Below are positions 1 to 11,878 of a DNA stretch of 64,000 nt, one piece after another. Location: positions 34,354,607-34,418,606 of the forward strand of contig JAAONU010000006.1 in the NCBI GenBank assembly GCA_012932295.1, read 5' to 3'. The notes under the pieces were generated by a model. It did not search any database and had not been told where the DNA came from. It was given only the letters and a program-made list of their open reading frames with translations. How positions within the stretch are numbered: position 1 is the stretch's first letter; each line of letters starts with the position of its first letter. The position numbers and the translations under genes are program-made. Source of the DNA: Cyclina sinensis (taxonomy: Eukaryota > Mollusca > Bivalvia > Venerida > Veneridae).

Positions 1-103
1 GAATAAAATTTACAATTTATATCAGAAACCCTTTCAATTGAAAATGATGAAACTGACAGCTGACATGGATGGCATAATCCAATAATGGTAATAATGGGTT
101 TTA
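1..103 (-). mobile_element. Partial TAACCCATT-ended MITE (right part)
   Basis: This is the last part of a small non-autonomous element whose full copy is at 13365-13566. It ends in ...aatgggttttaa, the inverse of the TAACCCATT start. Its reverse complement matches the element at 53137-53363. Confidence 0.7.
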
Positions 104-2136
104 ACAATGAAAGTGTTCAAAAGTCGACAGACGGGTTAATTTTTTCCCCAGTCTTTAAGAATTTTCTCGTATAAAACGTGTGTTTTATATCTATTAAGTT
201 CGTGGCCATTCTTTTTATCATACTAAGCATCGACAAGATGTAAGGTGTCATTCCATCGCTTCTTTGTTTTCTTCAAAGTGATACGTTTCACATGTTTATG
301 TTTTGCCAAGACTTGTCGCAGAGATGAATTTAGGCCTACTCAAACCAACTTCCTTAGCAATGACGATTTTCTGTGCGCATGCCCAGTCTACGTAGAGCAG
401 AAAGGAAACACAGCCATAATGAAAACAAGAGCGATTAGACACATCGACATGCATTAATCTTTCAAAATAAACAGAATAAGAACAATTATTGATATTGAAA
501 TTCCGGTTTCTGCAGCTGTATGCTAATCATAAGCTCATACTAAATCTATCTGTATACACGAGTACATCATACGCAGTTAACTTCGCTTAAAACGTTGATA
601 CATTTTCACCGTCGTTTACTAAATTCGCCTCCTATGAAGAGTTTCTAGTTAGTTGTCAAAGTACTGCAAGTGATTTTGAATTGATGACGTAGCAAATCCT
701 CTGAGAACTTATTGCTCTAGGATCAATATGTCAAAGTTGTCGGTTGCAAATAATAAACCAGATATAACTGGTACATAGTATTCAAGAAAACATAGCTTCT
801 TATAATGAAAAAACCTATGACAATTCTTCTGGAAAAATAAAGTCTTAAATTATTACTTTACTTGCATTGAGCCTATAGAGGAAACTGCCTGCAGGAGGTA
901 TAATGGTTTACGTCTCTGATTTAAGTCATATTTGCTTGTAAAGATAAATCAGACAATATGGAACAAATGAGCCACACTGAGTAAACTCAAACAAAAATAG
1001 ATACTGTTTTGAGTTTAGCTTAAATTCCTGATTCAGTCTCTATATTTGTTTTGAATCAATGCTTAGATTTTAGGTAATATTGTTCCTGCACTTGCAAATG
1101 TAATTTACCTCAATTTCCAGTTACATGTATAATCTTAAACTCAAGATACCAAATTTCTGTCTCAAATTCCTGTGACATACAGATATTATAACAGCTTCAG
1201 CATTTTTTATCCTTAATAATGCTATATTCTTGCATCAGATTCCTACACTAAAAACTTCTGAAGACACAAACTGTACCTTACTCAGATGCTCTTATTCAAT
1301 ATTATAACTTGACCTCATCACAAATATGAAATCATCCAGAGAACTGATATCGCTATGTATGATGCAAAACTGGATAAAATGGATTTATAAGAGGATTATA
1401 GAATTAACAAAAAAAAATGAACCCGCCACAGAGTCAGTCGGGGAGCTCCACAACTGAGTCAATATTTGTTTAAGAACTAGTTGTATGTGCATTGTGTGAT
1501 TAAGAAGTTTTTTGTACGGTTTTACGTAATGGACCAGACTTGATTGGTAGCTAACTGGAATCTGCCGGTCATCTGACCGGGAAACGCCGACCACATGTCT
1601 TAAAGCCAAACCAGTCTGCCCATGAATTGATGAGCAAAATGATACTGAAACCTCACGTATTTTTTACCTCACGTTACAAGGTACTAAAAACTGCACCGTG
1701 TCTTATCTATGTTTAAGAAACAAAATATGTATACTTATTAACCATCAGCCAGTTTTTCAGGAAGATCTATTTAGATAAGGTAAATATTGTTATCTTTCTC
1801 ATAATTTTGTAATGCATTAACATTGGTGTTTATATACATCACGAATATACTTGTCACGAATGCCTGTCGGGGGAAGTCTTTATAATATGTACCGGTATCT
1901 TCTGTTCTGTTCTTTTGTTTTTGTTTTCAATGTTGTATATGGATACCCGAGAATGTTGATCACCTTTACATAGGCATGCATCTTATATCGTGATAAATCA
2001 TTATTATCTACTCTTGCTTTTTTATATTTGGTTCTTGTAGACTGTTTTCAAATTGTTCAACTAAATATAAACAAGAGTTAGAATAATATAGCTAAAATAA
2101 AATATAAGAGTGTCCTTGCTTAATTTCCATTTTCTT

Positions 2137-2138
<2 letters not shown>
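104..2138. other. AT-rich upstream flank, no gene seen
   Basis: Non-coding sequence duplicated at 13567-15580. No long open frame or exon with plausible splice sites was found. A short perfect hairpin (CCGGTC / GACCGG, 4-nt loop) sits at 1565-1580 and is retained in the second copy near 15036. Confidence 0.5.
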
Positions 2139-2207
<69 letters not shown>

Positions 2208-2233
2208 GTAAAGAAAAAAAATATATATATATA
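2139..2233. repeat. (CT)n-(AT)n microsatellite
   Basis: About 26 CT dinucleotides (2139-2190) are followed by an AT run and a second short AT run. The corresponding place in unit 2 (about 15585) has no CT run, so the expansion or loss post-dates the duplication. Confidence 0.9.
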
Positions 2234-2345
2234 GGTCATAGAAACTGGTGAAATATTGAGTCACTCTTATCGTTTATTTTTGTCAGCTTGACAATCTTAC
2301 ATAAATATGGTAGACTTCATACATAAGTATGGTCACTTCCTTAAA

Positions 2346-2550
2346 GCTATTTAGGCCCAGGGCCTTAATTGAGATTAGGCCAAATGGATCACGCCATTCT
2401 TGTCAGTTAGACGAGTCCGTTTTCAGTTAAAAGGGTTTCTGGTATGTTTTTTTTATTTTATTTAGGGAAGACAGTCCTTTATGCAAACAGCGAAGACATT
2501 GCTGGATCTGCACTGTTTGCTTTTGTATACTCTATTCATTAACAGGTTAA
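2346..2550 (+). mobile_element. TAACCCATT-family MITE, degenerate
   Basis: It shares the internal blocks of the MITE at 53137-53363 in the same order (atggatyacgcca, gggtttctggtat, tatttagggaag, tccttt..gcaaac) and ends in aacaggttaa. The duplicate is at 15686-15878. Confidence 0.65.
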
Positions 2551-3370
2551 CATGCAAATCTGTGAAAAAGAAAAATCTTTTTATGAACATTTGTATGAAT
2601 GATAACTATAAAGGAAATTAACAAGTTCTTTGTATTATCAGGAATCGGACAGAAAGAAAATGACACTTTGTCTTTATATCGCTGGTAACATGTGGAAGGG
2701 GATTTTTTTTGCAAATTCTGTTTAATGTTGGAAGCTTTGTGATTTATTCATATAAACTGTATGCTTCCACATTTTGACACGAAAAAATAAAAATAAAACA
2801 ACAACAACAATTGATTTTTTTTATTTAAAAGAGAAGTTGAACTTATAAACTCAATAGCTTCGTTTTACTAGCAAATGTAAATTTGAGAACTAGACATAAC
2901 CCCCTTTTTTTATCTAATTATACTTTAGAGAAAAGTATTGAACTGATCATTAAACAATAAATTAAAGTTATAAAAATGAACATATAAACTCAATAGTTTC
3001 GTTTTACTAGCAGATGTGCATTTGAAAACTTAGACAAAACTGTTTCCTTTTTTGTTTGTTTTGTTTTATCTTTTATTTTAGAGAGAAAAATTGAACTTAT
3101 AATTTAACAATAAATTAAAGTTATCCAATATTTATAAGGTTTACTTTTATGCCAGAAAAGCATCTTATTCATTTGATTATCATCTTTGATGCAAAAAAAC
3201 GTTGAGTCTGCACTTTATATATTATACCAAAAGATATTAGTTAGAATATGTAAAGGTTTATGTCTAGTAAGATTTTGACATGCTCTCGACACCGCGATCA
3301 TTTGAACAAAATCAAAAATAAAATTACACCTATATTTATATCATGATTGCTGAGGAAGCACGTCATAGTG

Positions 3371-3426
3371 TTATGCCATTTCAATATTTTATGTCCGGTT
3401 AGATGACGGCCGGCAAGGATAAAAAC
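3371..3426 (+). promoter_or_regulatory. Conserved core promoter of Gly/Tyr-rich gene 1
   Basis: The block contains ATGTCCGGTTAGATGACGGC followed by a TATA-like GGATAAAAAC. The same block lies in front of all four complete genes (16644-16699, 24860-24915 minus strand, 27405-27460). The TATA-like box is about 45-55 bases before the exon-1 donor, which fits a short first exon. TATA function is inferred from position. Confidence 0.75.
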
Positions 3427-3435
3427 GACCTGACA

Positions 3436-3471
3436 TCAGCCCAAAGCAGGAGAATCAATATCACCCGCATC
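3436..3471 (+). other. Gene 1, non-coding exon 1
   Basis: This is the 5' UTR exon. Its 3' end is set by a consensus donor (GCATC|GTGAGT). The 5' end is a guess about 15-25 bases downstream of the TATA-like box. The sequence is strongly conserved in the other copies (GCCCAAAGCAGGAGA core). Intron 1 is about 780 bp. Confidence 0.6.
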
Positions 3472-4045
3472 GTGAGTACTCATATCATCTACTCTTTATA
3501 TTAATTTAATCATTTTAAAAAATAAAAATATGTTTGTTGAATTATTTCAAAAGTACCTTTAATTTTGTGGTAAAAATTGATAAAGTGACGGAAGCCACAT
3601 TCTGAATACAGGTATATAAGTTCACGGGTATTTTGTAAAAATATGTGTGGACTGATTAACCTGCAATAACTGAATTATACGGCTTAAAATTTGAAGAAGA
3701 GTTCGTGTTTATGAAATAAACAGTCTACAATACCGATGAAATGTATTTTGCGAAACATTATACAAGTATAACAATGTCACTCTTTTCGGTGAGGATTTCC
3801 GATTTTATCATAGACGCAAATATATCTTAATTTATCAATATTGTCATCAAGAAATAATAATAACATAAACAATAATTAATAAAAAGTTTCCTCTCAAATA
3901 ACTTATTAAGCGGTGTAGTATTACGAAAACTTAAGGTACCTGAAAGATGAGAAAATAGAAAAGAAATTGTTCGTTAGACAAAACTGCGTCACATACTTCA
4001 AATACATGAACTATGTTTTACTTATACATATAAATTACACGTATA

Positions 4046-4080
4046 TTAATTAATTAATTAATTAATCAATCAATTAATTA
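4046..4080. repeat. (ATTA)n tract in intron 1
   Basis: A simple ATTA/TTAA repeat lies about 170 bp before exon 2. Related AT repeats occupy the same place in gene 2 (17210-17315) and gene C (24205-24235), with different lengths. Confidence 0.8.
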
Positions 4081-4255
4081 TACTTTTTAAACAATACTGC
4101 AATTTTACAAAATGAGATATATTTATTCTGTTTTCATAAATTACTTGAATGTATGATGGTCCATGAAAATAATGAATAAATAATAATAATAAATGAATGT
4201 AAGTTATTGCTTCACTAATATAATCATTATAAAAATACCACATTTCAGAACAACG

Positions 4256-6418
4256 ATGAAGATCACACTTTTTGCCACCGTCGCTTTGACCGCCGTTGTC
4301 GGACTTGCATTCGCCGACGAACTGTACAATGACTGGAACAACAACAATAATGGAATTGGCGGTGGTATATCTGTTGGTGGTGGACTCGGACAGCTGAGCG
4401 GTGGTAGCTTTGGACATTTTGGCAGCGGATACGGTTCTGGATACGGCTCAGGATATGGTTCCGGATACAGCTCAGGATACAGTTCCAGCCACGGCGCTGG
4501 ATACGGTTCCAGCTACGGCGTGGGATACGGAGCAGGATACGGTTCATCAAAGGCTGCCTACGTCCCAGTGCCAGCTGTACCACAGACTGGTGGATCCGGA
4601 CTCGGATCTTTCTGTAAGTCAGCTTATATAGACCAGAACATTTCGAAATAACGTCTAAGCAACATATTTATGAACAAGAAATGTTTGTAAAACATAAATG
4701 CCCCCTGGCAGCACCTAATTGCTTGTGGTTGGGCCAAAGCGTTCTCTAGTTATTGATCAGAAACCGTTTTTAGGATCAAGGTCCCTGTGGCCTTGACCTT
4801 TGACCTAATGACCTCAAAATCAATAGGGGTCATTTAGTGGTCATGACCAACCAGCATACCAAGTTTGGTGAACCTAGGTCAAAGCATTCTCTAGTTATTG
4901 ATCGGAATCCGTTTTTAGAGTCAAAGTCTCTGTGAGCTTGACCTTTAACCTAATGACCTCAAAATCAATAGGGGGTCATCTACTGGTAATGACCAACCAG
5001 CATACAAAGTTTGGTGAACCTAGGTCAAAGCGTTCTCTAGTTATTGATCAGAAACCATTTTTAAGATGAAAGTCTCTGTGATCTTGACCTTTGACCTAAT
5101 GACCTAAAAGTCAATAGGGGTCATCTACTGGTGATGACCAACCAGTATACCAAGTTTGGTGAAACTAGGTCAAAGCGTTCTCTAGTTATTGATCGGAAAC
5201 CGTTTTTAGGATGAAGGTCCTTGTGAGCTTGACCTTTGACTTAATGACCTCAAAATCAATAGGGATCATCTACTGGTGATGACCAACCAGCATACCAAGT
5301 TTGGTGAACCTAGATAAAAGCGTTCTCTAGTTATTGATTGGAAACTGTTTTTAGGATGAAGGTCCCTGTGATCTTGACCTTTGACCTAATGACCTCAAAA
5401 TCAATCATCTACTGATGATGACTAACCAGCGTACCAAGTTTGGTGAACCTAGATCAAAGAATTCTCTAGTTATTGATTGGAAACCGTTTTAAGGATGAAA
5501 GTCTCTGTGATCTTGACCTTTGACCTAATGACCTCAAAGTCAATAGGGGTCATCTACTGGTGATGACCAACCAGCATACCAAGTTTGGTGAACCTAGGTC
5601 AAAGTGTTCTCTATATATTGATTGGAAACCGTTTTTAGGATGAAGGTCCCTGTGATCTTGACCTTTGACCTAATGACCTCAAAATCAATAGGGGTCATCT
5701 ACTGGTGATGACCAACCAGCGTACCAAGTTTGGTGAACCTAGGTCAAAGCATTCTCTAGTTATTGGTCGGAAACCGTTTCTACCTACAAGAACAATGTGA
5801 CCTTGACCTTTGATTCCTTGACCCCAAAATCAATAGGGTCATCTACTAGTGATGGACAATCATCCTACCAAGTTTGAAGTTCCTAGGCCTAAGCGTTCTT
5901 TAGTTATTGGTCAGAAACCGTTTCTACCTACAAGGTCAATGTGACCTTGACCTTTGACCCCTTGACCCCAAAATTAATAGGGTCATCTACTAGTGATGGA
6001 CAATCATCCTACCAAGTTTGAAGTTCCTAGGCTTAAGCATTCTTTAGTTATTGGTCAGAAACCATTTGGTCTACGGACCGAAAGACCGACCGACAGACAG
6101 ACAAATGCAAAGCAATATACCCCCACTTCTTTGAAGAGGGGGCATTATAATGACTGTTCTAATGCAATTCGTCACACATTGTTAGCTGATATATTTAGTT
6201 ATCACAAGATATAATTAGGCATTAGTTTAATTTTGAAAAGTGTAAGTCATACTGTCTTAACAAACACTTCTTTTGTTTGAACTTATAATGAAATTATTTT
6301 CTCATTGTTGTTTTCAGTCCCCCTCATCATGCTTTTGGTGCTTCTTCCTCTTTTGTTTAACCAGTCCACCACTGGCCGAGACCAAGTCATTCTCCTAAAC
6401 TCAACCGTGCGTGGATAA
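4256..6418 (+). CDS. Gene 1: secreted Gly/Tyr/Ser-rich protein (shell-matrix-like)
   Basis: CDS is 4256-4613 joined to 6318-6418, 152 aa. Exon 2 (4249-4613) has acceptor TTTCAG and donor TTTCT|GTAAGT; exon 3 is 6318-6432. Residues 1-20 are a signal peptide (MKITLFATVALTAVVGLAFA) with cleavage likely before DELYN. An Asn-rich stretch (NNWNNNNN-like) follows, then GGG-rich sequence, a GYGS/GYSS array at about residues 62-100, and AAYVPVPAVPQTGG. Exon 3 adds FFPLIMLLVLLPLLF (119-133) and a tail with two NxS/T sequons. There is no cysteine. It resembles shematrin-like shell proteins in composition only; family assignment and extracellular structural role are inferred. Intron 2 holds a 1.48-kb element absent from gene 2. 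The start is the ATG seven bases after the acceptor, shared by all copies. Confidence 0.85.
4671..6150. mobile_element. Non-autonomous element with ten ~145-bp tandem repeats, inside intron 2 of gene 1
   Basis: The gene 2 intron gives the empty site (tatttatgaataatgac at 17876-17892), so this is an insertion. Its ends are inverted: ATAAATGCCCCCT near 4696 and AGGGGGCATTAT near 6138. Inside, the landmark ttctctag/ttctttag recurs at 4742, 4887, 5033, 5178, 5323, 5462, 5607, 5752, 5897 and 6040, almost always 145 bp apart. No coding capacity is seen. Most monomers carry TGACCTTTGACCT. Confidence 0.85.
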
Positions 6419-6796
6419 AATATTTGATAGCTGTAAGTATGAAGTCAGTGGTGTCCATGTTTATTTATGTCTAAGTTATTGTTTGAAAGTTTAATCTTAT
6501 AGAATTGAGAAATGTGAAAATGTGATAAAATGAGTTATTTGAATGCAGCACTTAAATGAATCCACAGAAAAACATTTTTTTCTAAATCATTCAGTTGTCA
6601 CTGAATCATTGAAAAAAAATTTCTGTCTATTTTTTTCACATTCTGACCTAGGTTATAAAAGTAATAAAAAGTCTATAAGATATATATTGAAATAAGGACA
6701 AAAGTGATTTTATCATAAAATATAATTCCCTTTAGCTTAATTTGTTTGCATGTGTATAAAGCGCAAATCTTTAACTTTTGTTTATGCTCTTTTCAG

Positions 6797-6936
6797 GTTC
6801 ATCTCCTCGTTTTTGCACGAGAAAGCATCAGTGCCATCCAGTACAAGTGCATTTTGATCACATCACAATCATTTGTTATCTTTGGTTGTAAACCGTTGTC
6901 GTTAAGTTATATGAAAATAAAAATTGAAAATGACAT
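6797..6936 (+). terminator. Gene 1, exon 4 (3' UTR) and polyadenylation signal
   Basis: Acceptor TTTTCAG|GTTCATC is at 6796/6797 and AATAAA at 6916-6921; the cleavage point is approximate. The stop codon lies 14 bases before the last exon junction, too close to trigger nonsense-mediated decay under the usual 50-base rule. Confidence 0.7.
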
Positions 6937-7826
6937 TTGATTTTGTCTTCATTCAAGTATTTTCTATGTGAAATGATAAATATACAGTATACATTTACTA
7001 TGTTTTGCTAGAAAACATGTAAGAAGAAGGCAAACATTCAAAATAACAGATTGCTAACAAACATTTAGATTTTGACCCATACTCGTACACATGTAGAACT
7101 ATTAGAGTTTTCATTATGTATTTATAAAAAACAACAACAACAAAAACATGACCCCATTTCAATAAATTGTACTGTAGAAACCAAACGTCTCCTTAAACAT
7201 GATCATTAAGGCACAGAAATTGAAGTAAATACTTATTGTCTAAAGTAAAGACGAAAAACCCACACAACACTCGCCCCAATTAAGAAATTCATTTTGTGCC
7301 TTCTGTTGAGATAAGTTCATTGTTTCAATTTTTCGGTTTGTGGAACTAAAAATAGAATTGCGAAGCTCTAAATTTGCTTCAATTGTCTGGTGTTTCGGAC
7401 ATGACGGCTACAATCTCGTTGTTCCTGTGTTTCGAACTTTCGGGGTAGAATCAACAATATTATGTGCAGTACTTAGAGAATATGTTTGTGCAATAGTAAT
7501 GGATACCCCGCATAAAAATTTAAATCATGACATACCTTTAAGAAATTTTTATATCAAAGACCTAAGATGTAATGCGCCTCAGGTACATGTAGCGAATTGT
7601 ACATGACGGTTACATTACGCTGCGCAACTTAATCATGCCTTCAAGGAAATTACGTGACCATAGACAAGACAGCGTGATTTTATATAATAAAATGAATTTT
7701 TATATGTTAGACTGTTGTTTTTGTCTCGACATAAGCATTAACGTACTGGCTCAATATCATATGCTAAGCATAGAACTATTAGGATAGTAAAGTTTTCAAA
7801 TAGATGTAGAAAAAATACTTGATATT

Positions 7827-7851
7827 AATTCGGCTCATTTTCAGCCGAATT
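7827..7851. other. Perfect inverted repeat (9-bp stem, 7-nt loop)
   Basis: AATTCGGCT - cattttc - AGCCGAATT. An identical hairpin is at 19565-19589. The homologous place upstream of QSOX (30430-30452) keeps only part of the stem. It abuts a small insertion (7852-8045). Confidence 0.7.
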
Positions 7852-8045
7852 ACACTTGCGTATAGATAGATAGATTTATTTCGGTAAAAGAGCACATGTA
7901 AAAATGGTAATAACATGATGCATGATATAACAAAAACACTGCATACATACAAATTATAGGCCATGTAATGCACACCAATACCAGAGATTACATACAATTT
8001 TCTTTATTTCCATTGTGGTCACTAGACCGTAGGCACTGGTTACTG
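7852..8045 (-). mobile_element. Short retroelement 3' tail (probable)
   Basis: This segment is absent from the homologous sequence upstream of QSOX (break at about 30448) but present in both duplicated units (about 19590-19783). On the minus strand it ends in AATAAA followed by TCTA repeats, as the 3' ends of many non-LTR retrotransposons do. The class is inferred. Confidence 0.45.
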
Positions 8046-8185
8046 AAACGATAAGAAAAGTAACCATGCAAGGAGTCTAGTCAAAATTGGTAAGAAAATA
8101 AATACACTGACAGTACTTTGACAACTCCTTAATAGGGGGTGTATTTTGTGAACAAAGGTCAAAATCAAACTGTGCAACGTGGGAA

Positions 8186-8305
8186 ATGAAGCAAAAATTG
8201 ACTGATTACTTCCTCAGCTTTGCTTATTTTCTGTCTTTCGTAGATACAGTTATTTTTAAACAAAGCAAAAAATCGGAATCGGGATTACCACATAAAAGGA
8301 AATAA
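8186..8305 (+). pseudogene. QSOX exon-1 remnant in unit 1
   Basis: A 39-codon open frame begins MKQKLTDYFLSFAYFLSF, matching the start of the real QSOX protein (MKLKLRDYFLGFVYFLSY). The nucleotide match extends upstream (tctttaatagg..., gtgaaacgtgg...) and stops about 70 bases into the frame, before the thioredoxin domain. No donor site or later QSOX exon follows, so this is a truncated copy. Whether it is transcribed as a signal-peptide-like micro-ORF is unknown. Confidence 0.75.
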
Positions 8306-10925
8306 TAACCTTACAGAATGACCTTGAACTCGTTCATATATTGAATACACTGAACATCATGACAGATAGACATGATATATTATGAAAAGCACTGAACAAA
8401 ATTTAATAGTCATTACACATAAATGAATGCATATCTAGTATAATTTCTTTGGACAGCATAACATTTCAGCATACAGAAAATAAGTACAGGATGGGTTTTG
8501 TAACTGAACATCAAAAGTAATGAACCGAGCATAAGTTTGGGATAACCTAACATCGGATTCATTTAACCAAACATCATGTCTACTTAACATAACGTAACAA
8601 TCCGACTGTGCACGATCTAAAGGCGACCCATTCAGTTCTATCTTCTTGATAATCTGGATTTCCAGTATTGTTATTTATATCCCAGCCAATGAGACTGCAT
8701 CTTATGTCGCGTCTTTAGGCCTATAGTTTACCTGTACACACGTCGTGCTAATGTTGAGTGTGTAAACTTCTATAGCATGTTTAAATCATCATGAATATTT
8801 TAAAATATTTTGTATTTCGAAAGATCAATATATTCTCTTTCGATTAATATAAGTTGATTAAAGTTTCAGCTTGTATTAACTAAATGAATATTAATTAAAG
8901 TATAAGCATGCTGACGAAAATATTCAAGTAAATGAGCCTGCTTATTTTGGCATACATGCAGTATCTATCAAATATCTAAAGCCACTGGAAATTTTCCCAC
9001 ACATACAATTATCTCAATATTTTACAAGGTTTCCTCTAACTTTGAAATTTATGGCAGAAAACGACTGAGTCATATGGGATTCCAGTTTAATATAGATTTT
9101 TCATATGCGTTTAAATGGAAACTTTTTTACCTTCAAAAACTTGAAAGCTAGGCACTGACTGGCTGATTGAAAGGTCATGAGAAGGTGACTTTCGTTTGTT
9201 GACGTTCAGATCCTAATAGCAGAGCATTATATAGGGGCTGATTTTAATCAGATTGCATAACATAATTGTAATCAACTGACCATAATTATGTAATAAGAGC
9301 AGGAAACGTGCTTGCAACTTAACAACATGAACGAATAACCGCAAAAAAGATGTATTTGACAAAACGTAACGAAAGCGTGACCAAATATAAAGCCAGTAAA
9401 CAACATACTTCTTTGGTTTTTAACATCAGTCAGTCCAGGCGTTCCACAGATTTAGATGGTATGAACAAGTTTGAAAACTGGTGTTCATTCCAATCTAACA
9501 ACCAAGTATTAACGTTTAATGCGAAGACAATTGCGTAGGATATACGTACATATAGATAATATTCATATTTTTTAAAAATATTTTTCAGTATGACATCATG
9601 ATTAGCATACGCCATTAGCAGAAATTTCTATAAATTCTACAAATTTATAATATAATAGTTTTTTTGTTTGTTTTTTTAAACACAAAAACGTATCACTTTG
9701 ACGCCTGCTAATGAGAGAAATAAAGAAGCGTCGGAATTAAACTTTATATCAAGTTGTTGCATAGTAAGATCAAATAAATAGCCATGGACTTGATATATCT
9801 ACAAAACACAAAATGGGAAAAACAACAATTTTTACGAGTTGGTCAACGTTTGAACACTATCACTGTTAAATGACTCGCTAATTTTCAACGACATTTTAGA
9901 AATAGTTTCTCACTCTGAAGCACACAAAAGTCTATGTCGTGACTAGCGTGCAATGTTTCACACAACACAAACAACAAAGAAACACTCTTGTCAAAAATAC
10001 TCTTTAATTATGTCAGTCATGAACGTTTAAATTTATAAATAATATTAATTATTAAACTATTATTTTGTTATCTATATGTAAGTTGACCGAAATGGGTGAC
10101 CAATAACCAAGTTTGGTTAATCAGACGACAGAGACCGAATTTAGGCGTACACTTTGTTTAAAAAGGCTCTAAAATCTTTAATTTCAAAAATATTTAATAG
10201 CGCGAAAGAAAGCTATTAAAAACGATCACTTGTACTGCAAATCACAAAGAAATGGAATGCGGAGGTAAAGCAAGGCCATGAAAACCTGAATCATCGCAGT
10301 TTTATTTTATCAATTTGTTGTGCGAATAAAAATAGCAGTCAAATTCAATACACAGAAATCACATAAATAGTTATGTTTCTCTTTTCAATTTTTCGTTCTT
10401 TTTTCGTTCTCTTTTCTTTCATTCTTTTGTTCTTTCTGACTTTTTATTTCGTTTTTTTTTCTTTGTTCTTGCTCTGACCTTTCTTTCATTTGCTTATTCT
10501 TTCTGATGTTTGTTTGTTTCTTCCTTCCTTCCTTCCCTTTTTCTTTTATTCTGCCATAATTTCATCTTTAAAATCAAGCAATTACTCTATTCTGCCTGTC
10601 ATCAATTCACCAGACAAACGAATGAATTAGTGTCAGATGCTGGCTTCAGTTTAAACTGTCTTATTTTACTCAGGCTTATCTAGTGATTCCTTTGGCTGTT
10701 TGTATATGTATTTTATTTCTGTATTGTACCGCTTTGCTGCAGCACACCTTCACGAACGAATGACAACTTATGAAAGCAAATCGTGATCTGTCAACATGCC
10801 TCTACTTGATGACGGTAACCAGAAAATAAACATTTTTGTTAAGTTGTGGCTTATTAGTTTTTAGCGTTTTTATAAGCAAAAGAAATAAATACATAAAAGG
10901 AAAAGATTTTAAAAACATTTCTTAA
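8306..10925. other. Non-coding DNA, no gene seen
   Basis: AT-rich sequence shared with 20044-22731. It includes a CT-rich tract with TTCC repeats (10380-10550) and a T-rich tract (9656-9676). No credible exon was found on either strand. Confidence 0.5.
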
Positions 10926-11489
10926 AGCTTCGGACATTTTGGCAGTGGATACGGCTCAGGCTATGGTTCAGGATACGGTTCAAGCTACGGCGCTGGATAC
11001 GGTTCAAGCTACGGCGTGGGGTACGGAGCAGGATACCGTTCATCAAAGGCTGCCTACGTCCCAGTGCCAGCTGCACCACAGACTGGTGGATCCGGGCTCG
11101 GATCTTTCTGTAAGTCAGCTATATTTTCATCATTTCGTGTTGAAACATAAATTTTTTATAACTATAAATATATAAGTGTGTTTATTCAACAGAAACAATA
11201 ATGAGAGTATATGGTTGTTACTAACATGAAAAATGCAACTTTTCTGTGTTGACAAAATCAGATACCATTTCTTTCTAACCCTTAATCTCTAGATATTTTA
11301 GGACTAAATTCTTAAGTATTCGGTAATAAAGAGCATTTGCACCGAAATAAACAAAATAATTATTGTATTTTCACATTGCTATTTTTAGTACCTCTCCTCT
11401 TCCTGTTGGTGCTCCTTCCTCGTTTTTTCAACCAGTCCACCACAGGCCAAGACCAGATCATACTCCTAAACTCAACCCTGCGTGGATAG
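10926..11489 (+). pseudogene. Gene B: 5'-truncated Gly/Tyr-rich gene
   Basis: The match to exon 2 begins abruptly at AGCTTCGGACATTTTGGC; no signal peptide, start codon, exon 1 or promoter precedes it. The remaining frame is intact: GY array, AAYVPVPAAPQTGG, donor TTTCT|GTAAGT at 11109/11110, acceptor TTTTTAG at 11388, and exon 3 (11389-11505) encoding a hydrophobic stretch LPLLFLLVLLPRFF and tail ending LRG with stop TAG at 11487-11489. Exons 3 and 4 differ more from genes 1, 2, C and D than those differ from each other, so B is an older paralogue. One array residue is changed (GYRSS for GYGSS). Use of the AG at 10926-10927 as an acceptor from an unknown upstream exon cannot be excluded. Confidence 0.8.
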
Positions 11490-11878
11490 AATATTCATTT
11501 AGTTTGTAAGTGTAGATTCTTGCGTTTTTTATCCTGTAATTGGAAGAATGATTCGGATACTAAATGCCAACAAGCTTTAACATGTTTTAAGCCTTTATTT
11601 CAAAATCACAATCATTTATTTACATACAATTGTCATGGTTGAGAATCTGTTATACTCCAGCTTTGTTTGGTTGTGTAATGTTATTTTGGATAAATGGGTT
11701 TAGTAAACAGAACAAGAAAACGGAAAAAGAAAGGTATAAGTCCAATGAATCTCTCTAATAAAATGCCATTTTAGGCCATAAGAATATTATCCTTGTTAAT
11801 AATCACTCATTTTACTGACATGTTTTTACTGTCATATAAATGTGATATTTATTTTTTCCCCGATTTTGTTCGTTTCAG

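Larger units (their letters stand above)
1..10927. repeat. Segmental duplication, unit 1
   Basis: Base 1 matches base 13463, and near-identical sequence continues on both sides until 10927 / 22733, where both copies end at the same bases (CTTAAAG). The unit carries a complete Gly/Tyr-rich gene, a QSOX exon-1 remnant and about 2.6 kb of AT-rich non-coding DNA. Differences between copies are mostly indels: a 1.48-kb element in intron 2 and a CT/AT microsatellite are present only here. The true left edge lies outside the window, because base 1 falls inside a MITE. Confidence 0.9.

Noticed and set aside
1385..1609. 74-codon minus frame with a counterpart at 14877-15080
   Set aside because: The counterpart has a different C terminus because of indels; no signal, domain or exon structure.
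4263..4583. 106-codon Arg-rich minus-strand frame, with equivalents at 17510-17794, 23772-24023 (plus strand) and 28323-28592
   Set aside because: Exact antisense shadow of the G/Y/S array; the periodic GGN/TAY codons keep the other frames open.
4671..6150. CRISPR-like array
   Set aside because: Monomers are 145 bp and similar along their whole length, without repeat/spacer alternation, in a eukaryotic intron.
7340..7606. 88-codon plus frame conserved at 19079-19303
   Set aside because: Conserved only because of the recent duplication; a single-base indel shifts the end in unit 2 and the homologous region before QSOX has no such frame.
10939..11175. Plus frame rich in Asp-Thr-Ala-Gln repeats in gene B, with equivalents in the other copies
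   Set aside because: Alternative frame of the same array; it breaks the conserved splice phase.
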